From positions 1 to 64,000 of the forward strand of contig NZ_JAGPXT010000018.1 in assembly GCF_018070465.1 (NCBI RefSeq): a stretch of 64,000 bases of DNA, read 5' to 3'. The DNA comes from Micromonospora sp. C95 (GTDB lineage: Bacteria; Actinomycetota; Actinomycetes; Mycobacteriales; Micromonosporaceae). Positions 43,063-51,645 of this stretch are shown piece by piece; position 1 is the stretch's first letter, and the number at the start of each line of letters is the position of its first letter. The position numbers and the translations under genes were made by a program. The notes below the pieces were generated by a model that made no database searches, was not told where the DNA came from, and worked only from the letters and a program-made list of their open reading frames with translations.

Positions 43063-45897
43063 GTGCTCGTACTGCTGATCCTGCACCTCGTGGCGGCCGT
43101 CGTGGCACCGCTGCTGGTCCGCCGGTGGGGTCCGCGTGCCTGTTACCTGCTGGCGTTGGTGCCGGCGGCCGCCTTCGGCTGGGCGCTGGTACGCACACCC
43201 GACGTGACGCACGGCGGTGCGGTGGTCGAGACCTACCCCTGGATTTCGGAACTGGGCCTGGACCTCGCGCTGCGGATGACCACCCTGTCCTGGCTGATGA
43301 CCCTGCTGGTCGGCGGCGTCGGCGCGCTGGTGCTCGGCTACAGCGCCCGGTACTTCCCGCCCGACGCGCTCGGCAACGCACGGTTCGCCGGCGTGCTCGT
43401 CGCCTTCGCCGGGGCGATGCTCGGACTGGTCCTCGCCGACGACCTGCTGCTGCTCTACGTCTGCTGGGAGCTCACCACCGTCTTCTCGTACCTGCTCATC
43501 GGGCACAGCACCGAACGGCGGTCGAGCCGTTGGGCAGCGGCCCAGGCGCTGACCGTGACCACCCTCGGCGGCCTGGCCATGCTTGTCGGGTTCCTCATGC
43601 TCGGCCACCACGCCGGCACCTACCGCTGGTCCGAGCTGGCCCAGCAGCCGCTGCCCGGCGGGGCGTACCTGGTCGTCGCGGTACTGCTGATCCTGCTCGG
43701 TGCGCTGTCGAAGTCGGCGGTGCTGCCGTTCACCTCGTGGCTGCCGGTGGCCATGGCCGCACCGACACCGGTCAGCGCGTACCTGCACGCGGCGGCGATG
43801 GTGAAGGCCGGCGTCTACCTGCTCGGCCTGCTCACCCCGGTGCTCGCCGTGGTCGGCCCGTGGCGTCCGGTGGTGCTGATCGCCGGTCTGGCCACCATGC
43901 TTGTGGGCGGTTGGGCGGCACTGCGGCAGACCGACCTGAAGTTGCTGCTGGCCTACGGCACGGTCAGCCAGCTCGGACTGTTGACGGTGGTCGTCGGGGT
44001 GGGCACCGCGGACGCCGCGCTCGCCGGTGTCGCCATGCTGCTCGCCCACGCATTGTTCAAGGCGGCGCTGTTCCTCGTGGTCGGCGTGATCGACCATGGG
44101 TCCGGGACCCGCGACCTGCGGGAGTTGTCGGGACTGCGGCACACCGCACCGGTGCTGACCGGGGTGGCCGTGCTCGCCGCCGCCTCGATGGCCGGACTAC
44201 CACCCCTGCTCGGCTTCGTCGCCAAGGAGGCCGTGTTCGCCGCCTTCGCCGACCAGCCACTGGTGCTGGCGGTGCTCGTCGTCGGCACCGTGCTCACCGT
44301 CGCGTACAGCATCAGGTTCATCTGGGGCGCGTTCGCCGACCGACCCGGCGCCGCCGCCACCGATCTGGGACGGATCGCGCCGTCGCTGCTGGCCCCACCG
44401 GCCCTACTGGCCGTCGTCGGGCTCGTCGCCGGCCCGGCCGCGGGTGTATTGGATCACCTGCTCCGCCCGTACCCCGAGCTCTTCGGCACGGTCGGGAAAC
44501 ACCTGGCCCTGTGGCACGGGCTCACCCCGGCGCTCGGTCTGTCCGCGCTGGCGCTGGCGGGCGGTGCCGCGCTGTTCGCGCTGCGCGGCCCGCTGGCCCC
44601 GGCGCTGGCCCGGCTGCGGTGGCCGGTCACCGGCCAACAGGGGTACGAGTGGATCACCCACCGCTTCGACCGGGTCGCGCTGGACGTCACGAGCGTCACC
44701 CAGCGGGGATCGCTGCCGCAGTACCTCGGCCTCATCCTGATCGTGCTGGCCGCGGTGCCGGGCGGGTCGGTGTTCCTCATTCAGCCCTGGGAGCAGCCGC
44801 TTGAGCTGTGGGCCACGCCCGCACAACCGGTGGTGCTGCTGGTGGTCTGCGTCGCCGCCCTGCTCGCCGTGGGTGCCAGTCGACGGTTGACCGCGATGCT
44901 GTTGGTCGGCATGACCGGTTACGGCACCGCGATGCTGTTCGTGCTCTACGGCGCACCCGACCTGGCACTTACCCAGTTTCTCGTGGAGACGATGACCATC
45001 GCGATCTTCGTGCTGGTGCTGCGTCGACTGCCCGAACGGTTCTCGACCCGGCCGCTGCGGCGCAGTCGCTGGATCCGGCGGACGATCGGCGTGATCGTCG
45101 GCACGACCGTGGCCGCGCTGGCCGTCGGTGCCGCGGCCGCCCGGCAGGCGCGGTCCATCTCCGAGGAATTCCCGCACCTGGCGGTGGAGCAGGGCCACGG
45201 CCGCAACGTGGTCAACGTGACCCTCGTGGACATCCGCGCCTGGGACACCCTGGGGGAGGTGGCGGTGCTGGTGGCCGCGGCCACCGGGGTGGCGAGTCTG
45301 ATCTTCCACCGGTCCCGCACCGGGCCTCGGCCCCGCCGCCGGGAGGTCGCCGACGACGAGGCGCCCGCCGGCCGGGCGGTCTGGCTGCGTGGCGGGGCCA
45401 CGCTGCACGAACGGCAACGGTCGATCGTGCTGGAGGTGGTCACCCGCCTGATCTCGCACACCGCGGTGCTCTTCTCGCTCTACCTGCTCTTCTCCGGGCA
45501 CAACGCGCCCGGTGGCGGCTTCGCCGGAGGGCTGGTGGCCAGCCTCGCGCTGACCATGCGGTACCTCGCCGGTGGCCGGTACGAGCTGGTCGAGGCGGCA
45601 CCGATCGGTGCCGGCACGGTGCTCGGTGCCGGCCTGCTGCTCTCGGTCGGCGGCGGCGTGGTCTCCCTGCTCGTCGACGGCACCGTGCTGGAGAGCACCA
45701 CGGTCGACCTCTGGCTGCCCCTGATCGGTCACTTCTACCTGGTCACCTCCCTCTTCTTCGACGTCGGCGTCTACCTGGTGGTGATCGGTCTGGCGCTGGA
45801 CGTGCTGCGCAGCCTCGGCGCCGAGGTGGACCGGCACATCGAGGCGGCCGGCGGGCCCGGGGGCGGGCTCGCCGGCCAGCGGGGGGAGGCACGGTGA
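43063..45897 (+). CDS. mrpA: Mrp Na+/H+ antiporter, fused subunits A and B
   Basis: 944-residue membrane protein, the largest subunit of the multisubunit cation/proton antiporter that resembles complex I NuoL. The N-terminal ~650 residues are NuoL-like with the proton-channel Lys/Glu helices (CWELTTVFSYLLIGHS; PVSAYLHAAAMVKAGVYLL). The C-terminal part continues through the MrpA-specific helices and ends in a full MrpB domain (TRLISHTAVLFSLYLLFSGHNAPGGGFAGG), which is separate in Bacillus but fused here as usual in actinobacteria. First gene of a tightly overlapped operon; GTG start at 43063. Confidence 0.93.
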   Translation: MLVLLILHLVAAVVAPLLVRRWGPRACYLLALVPAAAFGWALVRTPDVTHGGAVVETYPWISELGLDLALRMTTLSWLMTLLVGGVGALVLGYSARYFPPDALGNARFAGVLVAFAGAMLGLVLADDLLLLYVCWELTTVFSYLLIGHSTERRSSRWAAAQALTVTTLGGLAMLVGFLMLGHHAGTYRWSELAQQPLPGGAYLVVAVLLILLGALSKSAVLPFTSWLPVAMAAPTPVSAYLHAAAMVKAGVYLLGLLTPVLAVVGPWRPVVLIAGLATMLVGGWAALRQTDLKLLLAYGTVSQLGLLTVVVGVGTADAALAGVAMLLAHALFKAALFLVVGVIDHGSGTRDLRELSGLRHTAPVLTGVAVLAAASMAGLPPLLGFVAKEAVFAAFADQPLVLAVLVVGTVLTVAYSIRFIWGAFADRPGAAATDLGRIAPSLLAPPALLAVVGLVAGPAAGVLDHLLRPYPELFGTVGKHLALWHGLTPALGLSALALAGGAALFALRGPLAPALARLRWPVTGQQGYEWITHRFDRVALDVTSVTQRGSLPQYLGLILIVLAAVPGGSVFLIQPWEQPLELWATPAQPVVLLVVCVAALLAVGASRRLTAMLLVGMTGYGTAMLFVLYGAPDLALTQFLVETMTIAIFVLVLRRLPERFSTRPLRRSRWIRRTIGVIVGTTVAALAVGAAAARQARSISEEFPHLAVEQGHGRNVVNVTLVDIRAWDTLGEVAVLVAAATGVASLIFHRSRTGPRPRRREVADDEAPAGRAVWLRGGATLHERQRSIVLEVVTRLISHTAVLFSLYLLFSGHNAPGGGFAGGLVASLALTMRYLAGGRYELVEAAPIGAGTVLGAGLLLSVGGGVVSLLVDGTVLESTTVDLWLPLIGHFYLVTSLFFDVGVYLVVIGLALDVLRSLGAEVDRHIEAAGGPGGGLAGQRGEAR

Positions 45898-46358
45898 GGG
45901 CCGCCGGAGCGAACCTGGTCTCCTTCATCACGATCGGGGTGCTCGTCGGCTGCGGCGTGACCCTGCTGCTGGAACGCAGCCTGAGCCGGATCCTGCTCGG
46001 CGTCATCCTGATCGGCAACGGCGTCAACCTGTTGATCGTCTTCGGCGGCCGGTCCGGGGAGGCGCCGGTGGTCGGTGTCAGCGACGAGGCGGCGATGAGC
46101 GACGCCCTGCCCCAGGCCATGGTGCTCACCGCCATCGTGATCACCTTCGGCTTCACCGCCTTCCTGCTGGCGATCAGCTACCGAAGCTGGTACCTCAGCG
46201 GCGACGACGAGGTACCCGACGACATCGAGGACCGGCAGATCGTCCGCCGGACCGCCCAACGGGAGGTTTCCGCCGCCGACCTCACCGGTGAGCCGCCGAC
46301 CGCCGACCCGCAGCAGGTCGACGCCCCGGCCCCACCTCGCGAGGAGGGCCCGGGATGA
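45894..46358 (+). CDS. mrpC: Mrp antiporter subunit C (NuoK-like)
   Basis: 154 residues with three membrane helices, similar to NuoK (LLERSLSRILLGVILIGNGVNLLIV; ALPQAMVLTAIVITFGFTAFLLAISYR), and a 45-residue charged C-terminal tail. Residues around the conserved Glu in the first helices are kept (LLLERSLSR). The GTG at 45894 overlaps the mrpA stop by 4 bases. Confidence 0.92.
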   Translation: MRAAGANLVSFITIGVLVGCGVTLLLERSLSRILLGVILIGNGVNLLIVFGGRSGEAPVVGVSDEAAMSDALPQAMVLTAIVITFGFTAFLLAISYRSWYLSGDDEVPDDIEDRQIVRRTAQREVSAADLTGEPPTADPQQVDAPAPPREEGPG

Positions 46359-46395
46359 GCCGGTACGCGCCGACGGGGCCGGATCGGGAGCGGCG

Positions 46396-47898
46396 ATGAG
46401 CACGCTCGTCCCGCTGCCGGTGGTGTTACCGCTGCTGGGCGCCGCGCTGACCCTGCTGCTGGCGGGCCGGCCGTGGACCCAGCGGACGGTGAGCGTGGGT
46501 TGCCTGAGCACCAGCCTGGTGGTGGCGGTGGTACTGCTGGTGCAGGCGTACCGGCAGGGCCCGCTGGTGGTGCAGATCGGCGGCTGGCCGGCGCCGGTGG
46601 GCATCGTGCTGGTCGCCGACCAACTGGCGGCGCTGATGCTTGTGGTCTCCTCGGCGGTGACCCTCTGCGTGCTGCTGTACTCGATCGGGCAGGGCCAGGC
46701 GGAGGTCGGGGAGCGGTCCCCGGTGGCGATCTTCCACCCCACCTACCTCGTGCTGACCGCCGGGGTGTGCAACGCGTTCCTCGCCGGTGACCTGTTCAAC
46801 CTCTTCGTCGGCTTCGAGATGCTGCTCGCCGCGAGCTTCGTCCTGATCACCCTCAACGGCACCCGGTTGCGCATCCGTACCGGTTCCACCTACGTCGTGG
46901 TCAACGTCCTGGCGTCGATGATCTTCCTGATCTCGGTGGGCCTGGTCTACGCGGCCACCGGCACGCTCAACCTGGCCCAGCTCACCGCGCGACTGGACGC
47001 GCTGCCGGACGGCGTACGCCTGAGTCTGCAGCTGATGCTGCTGGTGGCCTTCGGCATCAAGGCGGCGGTCTTCCCGCTGTCGGCCTGGCTGCCCGACAGC
47101 TATCCGACGGCACCGGCCCCGGTCACCGCGGTCTTCGCTGGCCTGCTCACCAAGGTCGGCGTGTATGCGATCATCCGGACCCAGACCCTGCTCTTCCCGG
47201 GTCAGCAGGCCGGGGAACTGCTGATGGTGGCGGCCGGCCTGACCATGCTGGTCGGCATCCTCGGCGCGGTGGCCCAGTCGGACATCAAGCGACTGCTGTC
47301 GTTCACGCTTGTCAGTCACATCGGCTACATGATCTTCGGGGTGGGGCTGAGCACGGTCGCCGGGCTGGTCGGTGCCATCTTCTACGTGGTCCACCACATC
47401 ACCATCCAGACCACCCTGTTCCTGATCTCCGGACTGGTCGAGCAGCGGGCCGGCAGCACCGACCTGCGCCGCCTCGGCGGGCTGGCCCGACTGGCGCCCC
47501 TGGTGGGCGTGCTCTTCTTCGTCTCGGCGATGAACCTGGCGGGTATCCCGCCGTTCTCCGGCTTCCTGGGCAAGCTTGGCCTGCTCCAGGCCGGTGTCGC
47601 CGTGGGCGGTCCGCTGCCCTGGACGTTGGTCGCCGTCGGCACCGTGACCAGCCTGCTCACCCTCTACGTGGCGAGCCGGGTGTGGAACATCGCCTTCTGG
47701 CGCTCGCCCTGCGAGACGGTGGCGCCGACCGCCCCGCTGCCCGCGCTGATGGTCGGCGCCACGGTCGCCCTGGTGGCGCTCGGTGTGTCGTTGACCTTCG
47801 TGGCCGGACCGTTGTTCGACTTCACCGGGCGGGCGGCGACGGATCTGATCGAGCGCACCCCGTACGTGCAGGCCGTCCTGCCCGGCGGGGCGTCATGA
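46396..47898 (+). CDS. mrpD: Mrp antiporter subunit D (NuoN/NuoM-like)
   Basis: 500 residues and about 14 helices. NuoM/N-type antiporter subunit with the signature blocks VGFEMLLAASFVLI, KAAVFPLSAWLPDSYPTAPAPVTAVFAGLLTKVGVYAI and SDIKRLLSFTLVSHIGYMIFG, containing the essential Glu and Lys residues. Start at ATG 46396 behind GGGAGCGG, 37 bp after mrpC. Confidence 0.93.
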   Translation: MSTLVPLPVVLPLLGAALTLLLAGRPWTQRTVSVGCLSTSLVVAVVLLVQAYRQGPLVVQIGGWPAPVGIVLVADQLAALMLVVSSAVTLCVLLYSIGQGQAEVGERSPVAIFHPTYLVLTAGVCNAFLAGDLFNLFVGFEMLLAASFVLITLNGTRLRIRTGSTYVVVNVLASMIFLISVGLVYAATGTLNLAQLTARLDALPDGVRLSLQLMLLVAFGIKAAVFPLSAWLPDSYPTAPAPVTAVFAGLLTKVGVYAIIRTQTLLFPGQQAGELLMVAAGLTMLVGILGAVAQSDIKRLLSFTLVSHIGYMIFGVGLSTVAGLVGAIFYVVHHITIQTTLFLISGLVEQRAGSTDLRRLGGLARLAPLVGVLFFVSAMNLAGIPPFSGFLGKLGLLQAGVAVGGPLPWTLVAVGTVTSLLTLYVASRVWNIAFWRSPCETVAPTAPLPALMVGATVALVALGVSLTFVAGPLFDFTGRAATDLIERTPYVQAVLPGGAS

Positions 47899-48464
47899 CC
47901 ACGCCGGAGGCTCCGGACCGGCGTACCCGGGTGGGCCGGTGGCGTGACCAGCTGATCGCCTACGGCTGGCTGGTGCTGGCCTGGAACCTGTTCTGGGGGG
48001 AGTTCACCTGGGGCAACCTGCTGGGCGGGCTGCTGACCGCCGGGGTGGTGCTGCTGTTCTTCCCGCTGCCGCCGGTGACGTTCCACGGCCGGCTCCGGCC
48101 GTGGGGTCTGCTGGTCTTCGGCGGTCGGTTCGTCGTCGAGCTGGTCCGGGCCAGCGCCCACGTCGCCCGGATCGCGGTGCAACCCGGGTACACGCCGCGT
48201 TCGGCGATCATCGGCGTGCGGCTGCGGCTGCCCACCGACCTCAACCTGGCGCTCACCGCCGAGGTGCTCTCCCTGGTGCCCGGCACCTTGATCATCGAGG
48301 TGGACCGGGATGCCGGAATCCTCTACGTGCACGTGCTCGACGTACGCGGCCCCGCCGCCCTCGCCGCCGGCCGTGCCCAGGTCCGCGCCGTGGAACGGCG
48401 GATCGTCGCGGCGATCGGCTCGACCGCGGAACTGCGGCGGATGCCTAGCAAGGAGTTGCCGTGA
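47895..48464 (+). CDS. mrpE: Mrp antiporter subunit E
   Basis: 189 residues, two N-terminal membrane helices (LIAYGWLVLAWNLFWGEFTWGNLLGGLL) and a cytoplasmic domain with TPRSAIIGVRLRLPTDLNLALTAEVLSLVPGTLIIEVD (motif split here: TPRSAIIG, then LSLVPGT), typical of MrpE/MnhE. ATGA overlap with mrpD fixes the start. Confidence 0.92.
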   Translation: MTTPEAPDRRTRVGRWRDQLIAYGWLVLAWNLFWGEFTWGNLLGGLLTAGVVLLFFPLPPVTFHGRLRPWGLLVFGGRFVVELVRASAHVARIAVQPGYTPRSAIIGVRLRLPTDLNLALTAEVLSLVPGTLIIEVDRDAGILYVHVLDVRGPAALAAGRAQVRAVERRIVAAIGSTAELRRMPSKELP

Positions 48465-48724
48465 CCATCTTCCTCGCCGTCGTGCTCACCAGCCTGCTGT
48501 CGGTGACCGCGCTGCTCGCCCTCGTCCGCCTCTACCGGGGTCCGACATTGCTGGACCGGGTCGTCGCCGCCGACATGCTGCTCGCCACCATGGTCGGCGC
48601 GGTCGGCGCGGAGGCGGCGGTCAACCGGCACGCCACCACCCTGCCGGTGCTTGTGGTGCTCGCCCTGCTCGGCTTCGTCGGGTCCGTCTCGCTGGTCCGC
48701 TTCGCCGTCCGGGACCGGCCGTGA
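48461..48724 (+). CDS. mrpF: Mrp antiporter subunit F
   Basis: 87 residues, three helices, with the family segment RLYRGPTLLDRVVAADMLLA, including the conserved Asp in helix 2. GTG 48461 overlaps the mrpE stop by 4 bases. Confidence 0.93.
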   Translation: MTIFLAVVLTSLLSVTALLALVRLYRGPTLLDRVVAADMLLATMVGAVGAEAAVNRHATTLPVLVVLALLGFVGSVSLVRFAVRDRP

Positions 48725-49056
48725 CGCCCGGTGCCGTGGCGGACTGGCTGGCAGCCGTCAGCCTGGTCACCGGTGCGCTGCTGAGCCTGGCCGCCGCGAT
48801 CGGGGTGCTGCGCTTCCCGGACACCCTCAGTCGCATGCACGCGGCCACCAAGCCGCAGGTGCTCGGCGTGCTGCTCCTGCTGCTGGGGGTGGGGCTGCGG
48901 CTGCGCAGCCCGGCCGACCTCGGCATGATCGTCCTCGTCGGGGTGTTCCAACTGGTCACCGCCCCGGTCGCCGCCCAGATGATCGGTCGGGCCGCGTACC
49001 GGGCCGGGCGGGTGGACCGGAACCTGCTCGACGCCGACGAACTCGCCGACCACTGA
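48721..49056 (+). CDS. mrpG: Mrp antiporter subunit G
   Basis: 111 residues, three helices, with the MrpG hallmark GVLRFPDTLSRMHAATKPQVLG. GTG 48721 overlaps the mrpF stop by 4 bases. Last gene of the operon; no hairpin terminator is evident after it. Confidence 0.93.
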   Translation: MTPGAVADWLAAVSLVTGALLSLAAAIGVLRFPDTLSRMHAATKPQVLGVLLLLLGVGLRLRSPADLGMIVLVGVFQLVTAPVAAQMIGRAAYRAGRVDRNLLDADELADH

Positions 49057-49111
49057 GCCGTCCCGGGCACAATGAGTACGCACACCCGCCCGGCCTGGGC
49101 CACGCCGCCGG

Positions 49112-49117
49112 TAGAAT
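49112..49117 (+). promoter_or_regulatory. -10 element before the leader ORF of the CNNM operon
   Basis: TAGAAT, close to the consensus, ends six bases before ATG 49124. The transcript would begin on that ATG, some 95 bases upstream of the first structural gene. Confidence 0.6.
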
Positions 49118-49123
49118 GACCGC

Positions 49124-49225
49124 ATGATCGACTCTTCTGCCCAGGAGGGCAGCAGTAGCCAGCCGGGTAGGCCCCGGCATCCCCACGCACCGACGACCCC
49201 GGGAGCCCTGAACCTCCCGTGTTGA
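49124..49225 (+). CDS. Leaderless Pro-rich leader peptide (putative)
   Basis: 33 codons beginning MIDSSAQEG, with seven prolines in the second half (QPGRPRHPHAPTTPGALNLP) and ending Cys-stop. The stop (49223-49225) lies just inside the next gene, whose GTG is at 49219. The ATG coincides with the predicted transcription start. The last part of the ORF runs through a GGGAG/CTCCC hairpin that hides the only SD-like sequence of the downstream gene. This suggests a regulatory leader whose translation controls the CNNM-type gene. It is an inference from layout; no homologue is known to me. Confidence 0.45.
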   Translation: MIDSSAQEGSSSQPGRPRHPHAPTTPGALNLPC

Positions 49226-50571
49226 TCCTCGTCGGTCTTCTTCTGATCGTTGTCTTGACCGTCGCGACGGGGTACTTCGTCGCGCAGGAGTTCGGCTACG
49301 TCGCGGTCGACCGCGGCAAGCTGAAGCAGGCCGCCGCCGAAGGTGACCAGGCGTCCGTCCGGGCCCTGGAGGTCGCCGGACGGCTGTCGTTCATGCTCTC
49401 CGGTGCCCAGCTCGGCATCACCGTGACCGCACTGCTCGTCGGTTACGTCGCCGAGCCGTACCTCGGTGCCGGCCTGGCCGAGCTGCTCGGCGTGGCCGGC
49501 GTCTCCACCGGCGTCAGCCTGCCGCTGTCGGTCGCGCTGGCCCTGGTCATCGCCACGGTGGTGCAGATGGTGGTGGGCGAGCTGGCCCCGAAGAACCTGG
49601 CCATCGCCCGGCCCGAACCGGTCGCCCGGGCACTGGCCCGCTCCACCCTGGTCTACCTGGCCATGGCCGGCCCGCTGATCAAGCTCTTCGACAAGTCCGC
49701 GGTGCGGCTGCTGCGGCGGGTCGGCATCGAGCCCATCGAGGAACTGCCCAGCGGCGCCACCCCGGAGGACCTGGAACAGATCATCGCCGAGTCCCGGCTG
49801 GAGGGGCACCTCGACGCCGACATGTCGGAGCTGCTGGACCGGGGGCTCGACTTCCGGCAGTTGACGGCCGGTGAGGCGATGGTGCCCCGGGTCGACGTGC
49901 ACACCGTACGCGCACACGAGCCGGTGAGTCGGGTGGTCGAGCTGCTCGACACCGGCCGCTCCCGCTTCCCGGTACGCGGCGCGGAGGGCGTCGACGACCT
50001 GGTCGGCGTGATCGGCATCGCCGACGTGCTCCAGGTGCCACCGGTCGAGCGCGCCAGCACCCCGGTCAGCGCGGTCGCCGTACCGCCGCTGCTGGTGCCC
50101 GAGACGCTGCCGCTGCCCACCGTGCTGGACCGGCTCCGCTCCGGGCACCGCCAGCTCGCCTGCGTGGTCGACGAGTACGGCGGCTTCGCCGGGGTCATCA
50201 CGCTTGAGGACATCGCCGAGGAACTGGTCGGCCCGATCCGCGACGAGGACGACCCGCCGGAGCGGGCCCCGGCGCGGCAGGAGGACGGCTCCTGGGTGGT
50301 GCCCGCCCGTTGGCGCATCGACGAGGTCGCCGACAGCACCGGCATCGCCCTGCCCGAGGCACCCGAGTACGACACCCTCTCCGGACTTGTCATGCGGGAG
50401 CTGGGCCGGGTGCCCGAGGTCGGTGACCGGCTGGAGATCAGCCTGCCGGCCGACGGCGACAACGGCCAGGTGCCGCCGCGCGCTCTGGTCGAGGTGCTCG
50501 CGGTGGACCGGCACGTGGCCGACTCGGTCCGCCTCCAGGTCACCGGCGGGCGTGAGGAGGTGTCGGCATGA
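49219..50571 (+). CDS. CNNM/CorC-type transporter (hemolysin C family), full length
   Basis: 450 residues. A DUF21 membrane domain (about 1-190; FMLSGAQLGITVTALLVGYVAEP, VVGELAPKNLAIARPEPVA) is followed by a CBS pair (about 205-335; MVPRVDVHTV, VVDEYGGFAGVITLEDIAEELVG) and a C-terminal CorC_HlyC domain (about 355-440). CNNM/CorC proteins are linked to Mg2+ (and Co2+) transport; 'hemolysin' is a historical name. The GTG at 49219 has a poor, partly hidden RBS (GGGAG at 49201-49205). ATGA-coupled to the second copy. Confidence 0.88.
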   Translation: MLILVGLLLIVVLTVATGYFVAQEFGYVAVDRGKLKQAAAEGDQASVRALEVAGRLSFMLSGAQLGITVTALLVGYVAEPYLGAGLAELLGVAGVSTGVSLPLSVALALVIATVVQMVVGELAPKNLAIARPEPVARALARSTLVYLAMAGPLIKLFDKSAVRLLRRVGIEPIEELPSGATPEDLEQIIAESRLEGHLDADMSELLDRGLDFRQLTAGEAMVPRVDVHTVRAHEPVSRVVELLDTGRSRFPVRGAEGVDDLVGVIGIADVLQVPPVERASTPVSAVAVPPLLVPETLPLPTVLDRLRSGHRQLACVVDEYGGFAGVITLEDIAEELVGPIRDEDDPPERAPARQEDGSWVVPARWRIDEVADSTGIALPEAPEYDTLSGLVMRELGRVPEVGDRLEISLPADGDNGQVPPRALVEVLAVDRHVADSVRLQVTGGREEVSA

Positions 50572-51635
50572 GCACCGGATTCGCCTTGCTCACCTCGGTG
50601 GTCCTGCTGGCGCTCAACGGCTTCTTCGTCGCCGCCGAGTTCGCCCTCGTGGCGAGCAAGCGGTACCGCCTGGAACAGGCCGCGGCGAGCGGCGGCCGGG
50701 CCGCCCGGGCCGCCCTCGACGGGGTACGTGAGCTGTCCCTGATGCTGGCCGGTGCGCAACTCGGCATCACCCTGTGCACGCTGGGCCTCGGCGCCCTGGC
50801 CGAGCCGGCGATCGAGCGGCTGCTCAGTCCGCTGCTGCACACGGTCGGCCTGCCGTACGGCGCCAGCCACGTGATCGCGTTGATCTTCGCGCTGAGCCTG
50901 GTCACCTTCCTGCACCTGGTGGTCGGTGAGATGGCACCGAAGTCCTGGGCGATCACCCACCCGGAGCGGTCCGCGCTGCTGTTGGCCCTGCCGTTCCGGG
51001 CCTTCGCCCGGGTGGCCCGTCCGGTGCTGTCGGTGCTCAACGCGGTGGCCAACGCCATGCTGCGGCTGGTGAAGGTGAACCCGCAGGACCAGCTGGCCCA
51101 GGTGCACGGCCCGGACGAGTTGCGCATGCTGCTGGAACAGTCCCGGGAACACGGGCTGCTCGGCGCTGCCCAGCACGAACTGCTGACCAGCATGTTGGAG
51201 CTGCAGGGCACCACGGTCGCCCAGGTGATGGAACCGTTCGACCGGATGGTGACCGTGCGTCGGGACGACCCGGCGGAGCGCATCGAGCAGGTGAGCCGGG
51301 ACAGCGGCCGGTCCCGGCTGGCGGTGCTGGACGCCGCCGGTGACGTCTGCGGTCTGGTGCACGTACGGGAGGCGGTGCGGGCCACCGCCGGTCGACCCGA
51401 CGCCACCGCGGCGGACCTGATGAACGACGCCATCACGCTGCCCGACACCGCCACGGTGACCGAGGCGGTCGCCGTGATGCGGGCCCGCCAGTCGCAACTC
51501 GCGCTGGTCCGCAACGGCGGTGGTCCCACCCGGCCGGTCGGTTTCGTCGCGCTGGAGGACCTGCTGGAGGAGGTCATCGGGGAGTTCGACGACGAGACCG
51601 ACTCGATCCCGCGCGCGGTGCGCCGGCTCAGATAA
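50568..51635 (+). CDS. CNNM-type transporter paralogue lacking the CorC_HlyC domain
   Basis: 355 residues. DUF21 domain (about 1-190; FFVAAEFALVASKRYRLEQAA, LMLAGAQLGITLCTLGLGALAEP, VVGEMAPKSWAITHPE) and a CBS pair (about 205-350; QVMEPFDRMVTV, VGFVALEDLLEEVIGEFDDE). It stops right after the CBS pair, with no CorC_HlyC domain, as in the tandem mycobacterial pairs. Its ATG overlaps the stop of the first copy by 4 bases. The two copies may form a heteromer. Confidence 0.87.
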   Translation: MSTGFALLTSVVLLALNGFFVAAEFALVASKRYRLEQAAASGGRAARAALDGVRELSLMLAGAQLGITLCTLGLGALAEPAIERLLSPLLHTVGLPYGASHVIALIFALSLVTFLHLVVGEMAPKSWAITHPERSALLLALPFRAFARVARPVLSVLNAVANAMLRLVKVNPQDQLAQVHGPDELRMLLEQSREHGLLGAAQHELLTSMLELQGTTVAQVMEPFDRMVTVRRDDPAERIEQVSRDSGRSRLAVLDAAGDVCGLVHVREAVRATAGRPDATAADLMNDAITLPDTATVTEAVAVMRARQSQLALVRNGGGPTRPVGFVALEDLLEEVIGEFDDETDSIPRAVRRLR

Positions 51636-51645
51636 GGGGTACGCG

